From JAYGED01 sp046582565 (lineage in GTDB: Bacteria > Pseudomonadota > Alphaproteobacteria > JAAXGF01): a stretch of 5,166 bases of DNA. Both the position numbers and the translations under genes were made by a program. Below are positions 1 to 5,056 of the stretch, piece after piece. Location of the stretch: positions 1 through 5,166 of the forward strand of contig JAYGED010000281.1 of assembly GCA_046582565.1 (NCBI GenBank), written 5' to 3'. Within the stretch, counting starts at the first letter, position 1. Each line of letters begins with the position of its first letter. The notes under the pieces are model-generated. The model was not told the DNA's origin. It saw only the letters and a list, made by a program, of their open reading frames with translations, and made no database searches.

Positions 1-1690
1 TCACCACCCCGGTCTGCATCCGCCGTGCCGAAGCGCCCCAGGCAAGGGCGGTCCGCGCCACCCCGTTGACGAAGGCGTCGACGATGTCCTGGTCGCTGCT
101 CAGGCTGCCCCGCGCGGCCGCGTTCAGCGAGCGCCAGATAACCGTATCCGACAGTCCGCTGACCATACCCTCCCAGCGGGCCACCGGTTTTTCCGCAAAC
201 CACATGAACCAGCGGGCGGCCTTGCGATAGAGCCAGTCGGTGTCGAGACTGATGGTGCGTTCCGGATCCAGCGACCGGAGGAACAGGAAGAAGCCGAGCG
301 CCGTGAACATCAGGATGCTCAGGCTGCCGGTGATATGGGCGCCCGTGTAGGGCGCATAGTCGACCGGATAGGGCAGCAGGTCATAGAGCACGCCGGGCCA
401 CAGGCCGATGCCGATACACAGAACCGCGGCGACCCCCATGGCGAGGAGCATGTTGATCGGCGGTTCCTTCGGCCGCAGGCCGCAGTCCTTGGCGAAGAAC
501 ATGTAGTAGGGCAGTTTCAGCCCGGTATGGAGGAAGGTTCCCGACGAGGCGACGGTCAGCATCAGCACCACCGCCGCGCGGTTGTCCCCGGCCGCCGCGG
601 CAATCACCATGGACTTGGTGACGAAGCCGCTGAAGAAGGGGAAGGCGGAGATGGCGAAGGCCCCGATCATGTAGAGCGCCACGGTCCAGGGCATGGTCCG
701 GTAGAGCCCGCCGAGTTCGGTGAGTTTGCGCCGTCCGGTCATAAGAATGACCGCGCCCGCGCCCATGAACAGCAAGCCCTTGTAGAAGATATGCGCGAAG
801 GCATGGGAGGCGGTGCCGTTCAACGCCATTTCGGTGCCGATCCCGACGCCGACGACCATATAGCCGACCTGGCTGACGATGTGATAGGCGAGCAGGCGGC
901 GGCAGTCGTTTTCCAGAACCGCGTAGATCACGCCGTAGAGCGCCATGGCGGCGCCCAGCCAGATCAGTATCTCGGTCCCGGGATAGGCGCGGATAAGCAC
1001 GTAGACCGCGGTTTTCGTGGTAAAGGCGCTGAGGAAAACGGCCCCGGTCACCGTCGCTTCCGGATAGGCGTCGGTGAGCCAGGCGTTGAGCGGCGGCACC
1101 GCGGCATTGAGGATGAAGGAAACCAGGATCAGCGTGTAGGCAAGCCCGCCGCTGTTCTCCAGGGGGCCGAACAGGTAGGAGCCGGTTTCCATGCCGTGCA
1201 GGACGATCCCGCCGAACAGCAGCACGCCGCCGGTGATATGAACCATGAGATAGCGCATGCCCGCCCGCACCGCCGGAGCCTGACGGGACGCGAAGATCAG
1301 ATAGGCGGACGCGAAGGCCATGATCTCCCAAGACACCAGCAGGGTGAACCAGTCACCGGCGAAGACCACACCAAGGGCGGACCCGATATAAAGAAAGGCG
1401 GCGACATGCTGGGCGGGCCTGTGGACATGCAGGCTATAGACGCAACCGATGAAGGCCATGATGGTGAACACCCAGGCGAACACCAAGCTGAGTTTGTCGA
1501 CCTTGCCGATCAGCAATGGCACGCCGAGGAACTCGAAGCCGCCGAATTCCCCCGGGGTCATGGCGGCCACGGCGGCGATCGCCGCCACGGGAATCACCAG
1601 CAGCCAGACCTGGAGCAGCCGCCCCTTGAGCAGCGGCAGGACCAGCGCCCCGACGACAAACAGCAATGCCGGGTGGACCCAGTCAGTCAT
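1..1690 (-). CDS. NuoL/NuoM-like proton-conducting antiporter subunit (3' end beyond window)
   Basis: An open frame of 563 codons runs without a stop from ATG at 1690 to the left edge. It belongs to the complex I/Mrp antiporter-like family (Proton_antipo_M), integral membrane proteins that move H+ or Na+ through paired half-channels. About 14 hydrophobic helices are visible. Family residues seen: Glu122 in SWEIMAF (TM5), Lys226 in TTKTAVY (TM8), His296/His300 and Lys304 in HIFYKGLLF (TM10), and Lys359 in FVTKSM (TM12). The usual TM7 lysine is Asn195 (FILNAAVPPLNAWL). The core resembles NuoM. Residues 473-563 are polar and amphipathic and reach ARRMQTGVV, which resembles the segment before the last helix of NuoL, so perhaps only a few dozen residues are missing. 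The start is supported by GAGG (1700-1697) six bases upstream and an 8-nt overlap with the preceding gene. It is the last gene of the nuoJ-led operon inside the window. Family is sure; the exact subfamily and the ion moved are not. Confidence 0.93.
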   Translation of the reverse strand, partial: MTDWVHPALLFVVGALVLPLLKGRLLQVWLLVIPVAAIAAVAAMTPGEFGGFEFLGVPLLIGKVDKLSLVFAWVFTIMAFIGCVYSLHVHRPAQHVAAFLYIGSALGVVFAGDWFTLLVSWEIMAFASAYLIFASRQAPAVRAGMRYLMVHITGGVLLFGGIVLHGMETGSYLFGPLENSGGLAYTLILVSFILNAAVPPLNAWLTDAYPEATVTGAVFLSAFTTKTAVYVLIRAYPGTEILIWLGAAMALYGVIYAVLENDCRRLLAYHIVSQVGYMVVGVGIGTEMALNGTASHAFAHIFYKGLLFMGAGAVILMTGRRKLTELGGLYRTMPWTVALYMIGAFAISAFPFFSGFVTKSMVIAAAAGDNRAAVVLMLTVASSGTFLHTGLKLPYYMFFAKDCGLRPKEPPINMLLAMGVAAVLCIGIGLWPGVLYDLLPYPVDYAPYTGAHITGSLSILMFTALGFFLFLRSLDPERTISLDTDWLYRKAARWFMWFAEKPVARWEGMVSGLSDTVIWRSLNAAARGSLSSDQDIVDAFVNGVARTALAWGASARRMQTGVV

Positions 1691-1937
1691 AATAATCCTC
1701 GTCCCGCATGATGCCGCCCTGATGGCCGAAGAACTTGCTGACGAAGACGATCGCGGCGCAGGACAGGAAGCCGAAACCGGCTGCCCAACCGGGAAGAAAT
1801 TCCCAGAAAAAGTCGCCGTGATCGCGGGCCACCAGAAAATCGGCGATCACGATAGCCGCCAAGCTGGCCATGAAAAGCCGCCAGCGCAGCTTCGACTCGC
1901 CCCTCTCGCCGAAGAAATGAACCATGCGCTTGATCAC
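1683..1937 (-). CDS. Small two-helix membrane protein of unknown function (84 aa)
   Basis: I do not recognise a named family. The protein has a basic, polar N-terminus (residues 1-20), a hydrophobic helix at about 21-36 (LFMASLAAIVIADFLV, with an acidic Asp33 inside it), a short loop rich in Asp, Phe and Trp, a second helix at about 48-70 (GWAAGFGFLSCAAIVFVSKF), and an acidic tail ending DEDYYD. I chose the GTG start at 1937 because it makes a GTGA 4-nt overlap with the upstream stop and sits seven bases after a G-rich Shine-Dalgarno run (1950-1945). The ATG at 1925 (80 aa) has no good ribosome site. The frame is open further upstream, but that part only shadows the preceding gene. Lying between two antiporter-like subunits and overlapping both, it is probably an accessory or assembly subunit of the same complex (inference). 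Confidence 0.82.
   Translation of the reverse strand: MIKRMVHFFGERGESKLRWRLFMASLAAIVIADFLVARDHGDFFWEFLPGWAAGFGFLSCAAIVFVSKFFGHQGGIMRDEDYYD
1697..1700 (-). promoter_or_regulatory. Shine-Dalgarno site of the NuoL/M-like gene, inside the DEDYYD codons
   Basis: GAGG on the minus strand spans the Glu-Asp codons (GAG GAT) of the 84-residue protein's tail and lies six bases before ATG 1690. The tail codons TAT GAC TGA then contain the start of the next gene. The acidic tail and the next gene's translation signal therefore share the same bases. Confidence 0.65.
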
Positions 1938-3412
1938 GGCGCCACCCCCCGGGCCAGGCTCAGGAAGTAATTCGGGTAGATGCCCATGACCAGTGACAGC
2001 AGCGCCGTCGCCACCAGGGGAATGGTGATGAGCGGTATTTCCCGAATGTCGCCGGCCGCCACTTCCATATCTGGATCGTCTCTTTCCTTCTCGAAGAAGG
2101 CGATGTAGGAGACCGGCAGGAAATAGGCGGCGTTGAGCACCGCGCTGACCAGCAGAACCACCAGGAAAACCATCTCCTGGGCCTGCACCGATCCGACCAC
2201 CAGATACCACTTGCTGATGAAGCCGCCCGAGGGCGGTATGCCAATCATGCCTAGCGATCCGACGAAGAAGGCGGCCATGGCCCAGGGCAGCCGCCGGCCG
2301 ATACCCGCCATGTCGCTGATGTTCTTGCGCCCGGACGCGCAGAAGATCGAACCGGCGCAGAAGAACAGGGTGATCTTGGACAGCGCATGGGCGGGCATAT
2401 GCGCCACCCCGCCGATAATCGAGGCCGGGCTCAGCAGGGCCGCGCCGAGGATGATGTACGACAGTTGACTGACCGTGGAATAGGCAAGCCGGGCTTTCAG
2501 GTCGTCACGCGTCAGTGCATAGATCGAGGCCATGATGATGGTGAAAGAGACCAGATAGGCGGTGGCGATGCCGAGATCCAATTCGTCCATCAGGCGGACG
2601 CCCATGACGTCGAAAATCAGGCGCAGGACGCAGAACACGCCCATCTTGACCACCGCGACCGCATGGAGCAGCGCGCTGACTGGCGTCGGCGCGACCATGG
2701 CCGCCGGCAACCAGGCATGGAACGGCATGATCGCCGACTTGGCAAAACCGGCCAGGTAACAGAGGTAAATGACGATCAGCAGGCCGTTCGACAGGCCGGC
2801 GTCGTTGAACAATCCGGCGGCCTTGAAATCCAGGGTCCCGGCGAACTGATAGGTCAGCGCGAGGGCGGCCAGCAGGAAGGTCTTCGAAGCCCCCATGAGA
2901 TAGACCATATAGCGGCGTCCGCCATGCCAGGATTCATCCGTTTCCTTGTGATAGACAAGCGGATAGGTGATCAGGCTGAGAACCTCATAGAAGATCACCA
3001 GGGTGAACAGGTTGGCCGCGAAGGCGCCGCCGACGGCCGCCGACAGGCTGATGGCGAAACAGATGAAGAAGCGCGTTTGCGCATGTTCCTTCTGGCTGCG
3101 CATGTAGCCGATGGAATAGACCGCCGCGGCCATCCACAGCAGCGAGGAGATGGTCGCAAAGACCATGCCTAGGGCATCGACGCGAAACGCGAAATCAACT
3201 CCCGGCAGGATGGTGAACAGGGTAATCTGGAGCGTGCCGCCCGCCAGGATGGTCGGGGCCATGGAAATGACGATGAGAAATTTGGCCACGGAAGCGACCA
3301 GGGAAACCGCGTCGCGCAGATCGGTTTGGCGGCGGAATCCCCAGATGGCGCCGGCGGCCACCAGGGAAACGGCGATAGCGAGGACAGGTCGTATCGAAAA
3401 ATCGATATCCAT
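1934..3412 (-). CDS. NuoN/MrpD-like proton-conducting antiporter subunit
   Basis: A complete 492-residue integral membrane protein of the Proton_antipo_M family, the usual length for NuoN, NuoM or MrpD. About 14 helices can be drawn. Channel residues follow the family pattern: Glu143 in FYEVLSL (TM5), Lys225 in GFAKSAIMPFHAWLP (TM7), Lys256 in AVVKMGVF (TM8), Lys346 in HALSKITLFF (TM10) and Lys401 in GFISKWYL (TM12). By wording it is closest to proteins annotated as monovalent cation/H+ antiporter subunit D. Such subunits translocate protons, or exchange Na+ for H+ in Mrp complexes; sequence alone does not say which. The ATG at 3412 lies 12 nt after the nuoK stop and has only a weak AGAG ribosome site overlapping that stop, so translation is probably coupled to nuoK. 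Its stop overlaps the next start (GTGA). It is a paralogue of the subunit at 1-1690 but keeps the TM7 lysine that the other lacks. Confidence 0.95.
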   Translation of the reverse strand: MDIDFSIRPVLAIAVSLVAAGAIWGFRRQTDLRDAVSLVASVAKFLIVISMAPTILAGGTLQITLFTILPGVDFAFRVDALGMVFATISSLLWMAAAVYSIGYMRSQKEHAQTRFFICFAISLSAAVGGAFAANLFTLVIFYEVLSLITYPLVYHKETDESWHGGRRYMVYLMGASKTFLLAALALTYQFAGTLDFKAAGLFNDAGLSNGLLIVIYLCYLAGFAKSAIMPFHAWLPAAMVAPTPVSALLHAVAVVKMGVFCVLRLIFDVMGVRLMDELDLGIATAYLVSFTIIMASIYALTRDDLKARLAYSTVSQLSYIILGAALLSPASIIGGVAHMPAHALSKITLFFCAGSIFCASGRKNISDMAGIGRRLPWAMAAFFVGSLGMIGIPPSGGFISKWYLVVGSVQAQEMVFLVVLLVSAVLNAAYFLPVSYIAFFEKERDDPDMEVAAGDIREIPLITIPLVATALLSLVMGIYPNYFLSLARGVAP

Positions 3413-3424
3413 GCCGTGGAGACT

Positions 3425-3727
3425 CTACCCTTTCAATATCGTGACTTCGTCGACTTCCAAGGTTGGCTTGTTGCGCACCAGGGCGACCAGGATACCCAGG
3501 GCGATGGCGATCTCGGCGGCGGTAATGGCGATCACGAAAATGGCGATGATCTGGCCGCGAAAATCACCCAGCGAGTTGGAGAAGGCCACCAGATTGATGT
3601 TCACGGAGTTGAGCATCAGCTCCAGTGACAACAGCACGACCAGCACGTTGCGGCGCAATAGCACGCCGGCGGTGCCGATGATGAACAGGGCCGCGCCCAG
3701 GGCCAGATACCATGACAAGGGGACCAT
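3425..3727 (-). CDS. nuoK: NADH-quinone oxidoreductase subunit K-like protein
   Basis: A 100-residue protein with three transmembrane helices (about 4-23, 28-48, 59-84), the same length as E. coli NuoK and starting MVPLSW much as that protein starts MIPLQH. The two membrane glutamates essential in NuoK are present at Glu36 (SLELMLN, helix 2) and Glu72 (TAAEIAI, helix 3), preceded by the conserved Arg pair in LRRN. The C-terminus NKPTLEVDEV fits NuoK. In complex I this subunit links the quinone module to the antiporter-like pumps; MrpC is its Mrp counterpart, but this sequence reads as NuoK. I take ATG at 3727, seven bases after a perfect AGGAGG (3740-3735), giving a TGATG one-base overlap with nuoJ. 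The GTG at 3730 would be only four bases from that site and adds one residue. Confidence 0.95.
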   Translation of the reverse strand: MVPLSWYLALGAALFIIGTAGVLLRRNVLVVLLSLELMLNSVNINLVAFSNSLGDFRGQIIAIFVIAITAAEIAIALGILVALVRNKPTLEVDEVTILKG

Positions 3728-4230
3728 CACTCGGCCTCCTGTCGGGTCAGGATGATGGCCCCGACGAGGGCCACGAGCAGGATTACCGAGGCGACTTCAA
3801 AGGGGAACAGGAAGTCGGTGAAAAGGGTGATGCTGAGGTCTTTGACGGAGCTCATCTCGCCACCGCGCAGCATGTAGGACGGGGGCTGCCACTGCCCCCC
3901 GATGAGCAGCAGGGTGAATATCTCGCCGGTGAGCAAGGCGACGATGGTGACCGCCATGACGATCCATTTCTTCAGAAAGGGGGTCCGTGCTTCCTTTCGC
4001 ACATCCAGCATCATGATGACGAACAGGAACAAAATGATGATCGCCCCGACATAGACGAACATCTGGATCACGGCCAGAAGGGGTGCGCGCAGGAGCAGGA
4101 ATATGGCGGCCACTTGAACAAAGCAGACCATCAGCGCGAGCGCGCTGTGGATGGGACTACGAGTCACCACAACCGTCAGGCCCGAGGCGGTGGCCACGCC
4201 CGCAAACAACAAGAAAAAGGCCTGCTCCAT
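3727..4230 (-). CDS. nuoJ: NADH-quinone oxidoreductase subunit J-like protein
   Basis: A 167-residue membrane protein with five predicted helices (about 5-22, 29-47, 53-75, 88-110, 144-162). The hallmark third helix IQMFVYVGAIIILFLFV (55-71) has the conserved Tyr60-Val-Gly62 around which the helix of NuoJ changes shape during the complex I cycle. The last helix FEVASVILLVALVGAI is also characteristic. It is a little shorter than typical alphaproteobacterial NuoJ proteins (about 200 residues by my recollection). In complex I, NuoJ sits between NuoH/A and NuoK and couples quinone chemistry to pumping. The ATG at 4230 follows GAAAGG (4244-4239) by eight bases. It is the first gene of the operon, behind a promoter and a structured leader; no nuoA-I gene precedes it. 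The family is clear, but its membership of a true complex I is not shown. Confidence 0.94.
   Translation of the reverse strand: MEQAFFLLFAGVATASGLTVVVTRSPIHSALALMVCFVQVAAIFLLLRAPLLAVIQMFVYVGAIIILFLFVIMMLDVRKEARTPFLKKWIVMAVTIVALLTGEIFTLLLIGGQWQPPSYMLRGGEMSSVKDLSITLFTDFLFPFEVASVILLVALVGAIILTRQEAE
3735..3740 (-). promoter_or_regulatory. Consensus Shine-Dalgarno site of nuoK
   Basis: The minus strand reads AGGAGG, a full match to the anti-Shine-Dalgarno sequence, inside the last codons of nuoJ. It lies seven bases before ATG 3727 and four before GTG 3730, which decides the nuoK start in favour of ATG. It is the strongest ribosome site inside the operon, suggesting nuoK is translated at least as well as nuoJ. 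Confidence 0.8.
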
Positions 4231-4259
4231 TAAAGGTGCCTTTCAAGTGATGCGTATCT

Positions 4260-4304
4260 TTAAATCTTGCCCCGATGCTTCCAGGGCAACAGGTCGTATT
4301 TCAG
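4260..4304 (-). other. Possible leader peptide frame (14 codons, CTG start)
   Basis: A perfect AGGAGG (4317-4312) lies seven bases before CTG AAA. The frame from there encodes LKYDLLPWKHRGKI and stops with TAA, 29 nt before nuoJ ATG. No ATG is available in this frame, and CTG is a rare start, so this may be chance. Codons look like those of the genes (GAC, CTG, CCC, AAG, GGC). The frame spans the competing pairing segments of the leader, so translating it would change which of them can form. Confidence 0.2.
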
Positions 4305-4313
4305 GGGCAAGCC
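4266..4313 (-). promoter_or_regulatory. Leader segments with competing base-pairing partners
   Basis: In the leftward transcript, GGCUUGCCCC (4313-4304) can pair over 8 bp with GGGGCAAG (4273-4266). Its first seven bases can instead pair with GCAAGCC (4354-4348) of the upstream hairpin. GGGCAA within 4272-4267 can alternatively pair with UUGCCC (4289-4284). The structures exclude one another, as in attenuators and riboswitches. No U-run follows, so any control would more likely act on nuoJ translation or RNA stability. No known riboswitch class is recognised. Confidence 0.35.
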
Positions 4314-4331
4314 TCCTCGTTTGCATGATGA

Positions 4332-4357
4332 CCCGCAAGCCAACTAAGGCTTGCGGG
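4332..4357 (-). repeat. Perfect 10-bp inverted repeat (hairpin or operator) at the start of the leader
   Basis: CCCGCAAGCC (4332-4341) and GGCTTGCGGG (4348-4357) are exact reverse complements around a 6-base loop, AACTAA. The repeat begins about 12 nt after the predicted transcription start. Neither strand has a T-run after it, so a classical Rho-independent terminator is unlikely. It may be a 5' stabilising hairpin, part of a regulatory leader, or a two-fold operator for a dimeric regulator. Confidence 0.7.
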
Positions 4358-4375
4358 CACAACAAGCTGTAAGAT

Positions 4376-4403
4376 CTTATAAATTTCAATGAGTGCGCGT
4401 CAA
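4376..4403 (-). promoter_or_regulatory. Predicted sigma70-type promoter of the nuoJ operon
   Basis: On the minus strand, TTGACG (4403-4398) matches the -35 consensus at five of six bases. TATAAG (4381-4376) matches the -10 consensus at five of six, with a 16-bp AT-rich spacer. Transcription would begin near 4369, giving a leader of about 139 nt before nuoJ ATG. The 8-bp palindrome AAGATCTT (4371-4378) overlaps the end of the -10 box. This is the best promoter I can find in the window; it is a pattern match only. Confidence 0.6.
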
Positions 4404-4577
4404 GGAATTCCCGTAATACAGCATCATACCTAAAGCGCGGCTAGATTCTTCGATAAATGCCGGCGTCCCTATGACTTCATTCCATCGCGGCCCTTTCCGT
4501 CGTCACGCGTGTCGGTAATGCGGTCAGTGGGCTTCCGATGTGGCCAGCGGATAGCAACCGTCATGCATTACTAAATG

Positions 4578-5012
4578 TTAACCGTGGATAAAGTGCTCGA
4601 GCTGCTCGATTTCGTACTTCTGTTCGTCGATGACGCTTTTGACCAAATCGCCGATCGACAGCATGCCGACCAGTTTGTCACCGCTCATGACCGGCAAGTG
4701 GCGGAAGCGCTTTTCGGTCATCAGGGCCATGCATTCGTTGACCGTCTGATCGGGACTGACGCAGATGACGGGCGCCACCATGATGTCGCGCACCGCCGTA
4801 TCGAGCGATGACTTTCCTTTCAGATAGACCTTCCGGGCATAGTCCCGTTCGGTGAAGATGCCAATGGGCGTGTCGCCCTCTGCCTCTGTGACGATCAAGG
4901 CCCCGATGTGCTTCTGCGCCAGCAACTTGATGGCGTCCAACACGGTGTCGTCCGGGTGCACGGACCAGACGTCAGGGCCCTTTTCTTTGAGCAACATCCC
5001 TATTTTTGTCAT
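4578..5012 (-). CDS. Tandem CBS-domain protein
   Basis: A complete 144-residue soluble protein consisting of one CBS pair. CBS1 covers about residues 7-65 with HIGALIV followed by GIFTERDYARKV. CBS2 covers about 76-133 with DIM, RHLPVM and GMLSIGDLVKSVI. CBS pairs bind adenosine compounds (AMP, ATP, SAM) in the cleft between domains; the Thr/Ser-x-x-Asp pattern lining such pockets is seen at TERD (54-57) and SIGD (119-122). There is no attached enzyme, channel or transporter domain, so it is a free-standing sensor or modulator with an unknown partner. The ATG at 5012 follows AAGGGG (5026-5021) by eight bases. A TATAAA (5041-5036) upstream could be a -10 box but has no -35 at proper spacing. 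It is separated from nuoJ by 347 bp and that operon's own promoter, so a functional link is not shown. Confidence 0.93.
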   Translation of the reverse strand: MTKIGMLLKEKGPDVWSVHPDDTVLDAIKLLAQKHIGALIVTEAEGDTPIGIFTERDYARKVYLKGKSSLDTAVRDIMVAPVICVSPDQTVNECMALMTEKRFRHLPVMSGDKLVGMLSIGDLVKSVIDEQKYEIEQLEHFIHG

Positions 5013-5056
5013 TCGATAATCCCCTTGATTGGTAATTTATACCGGCGTCTCCGAGA

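Larger units (their letters stand above)
4231..4577. other. Gene-free region between the CBS gene and nuoJ
   Basis: 347 bp, visibly richer in A and T than the flanking genes. From right to left it holds the downstream region of the CBS gene (4404-4577), where I see no convincing terminator hairpin with a T-run, no tRNA and no plausible gene. A leftward promoter (4376-4403) follows, then the structured leader of the nuoJ operon (about 4231-4369). All neighbouring genes point left, so there is no divergent partner for this region. Confidence 0.7.

Noticed and set aside
381..1331. Minus-strand frame of 316 codons
   Set aside because: Out of frame with the antiporter gene covering the same bases; Arg/Gly/Ala-rich with no family motif.
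335..1711. Long plus-strand open frame of 458 codons
   Set aside because: It lies opposite the NuoL/M-like gene. Its product is a Gly/His/Gln/Asp-rich string with no domain or hydrophobic pattern, typical of the antisense of GC-rich membrane-protein genes.
1449..1970. Plus-strand frame of 173 codons
   Set aside because: Antisense to the NuoL/M-like gene and the 84-aa gene; no ribosome site or domain.
1938..2210. Upstream extension of the 84-aa protein to 175 aa
   Set aside because: The added residues are a Gly/Arg-rich out-of-frame reading of the NuoN/MrpD-like gene. The GTGA overlap and G-rich ribosome site support the short form.
2387..3172. Plus-strand frame of 261 codons
   Set aside because: Antisense to the NuoN/MrpD-like gene; polar low-complexity product with no recognisable fold.
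3712..4233. Plus-strand frame of 173 codons opposite nuoJ
   Set aside because: Exact mirror of nuoJ, with a highly charged product and no motif; nuoJ itself is unmistakable.
4232..4243. AAAGG-TG-CCTTT inverted repeat that would hide the nuoJ ribosome site
   Set aside because: A 2-base loop cannot close, and the remaining 4-bp stem is too weak to claim.
4243..4326. 27-codon minus-strand frame with ATG at 4326 in the leader
   Set aside because: No ribosome site before the ATG and no recognisable product. The AGGAGG lies inside this frame rather than before it.
4332..4357. Rho-independent terminator for the CBS gene
   Set aside because: The stem is perfect, but no T-run follows on either strand. 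It lies more than 200 nt past the CBS stop and downstream of the nuoJ promoter.
4504..4511. CACGCGTG palindrome downstream of the CBS gene
   Set aside because: An 8-bp palindrome is expected by chance at this length, and nothing nearby supports an operator.
5036..5041. TATAAA as a -10 box for the CBS gene
   Set aside because: The nearest -35-like TTGCAG is 20 bp away, beyond useful spacing, so I do not call a promoter.
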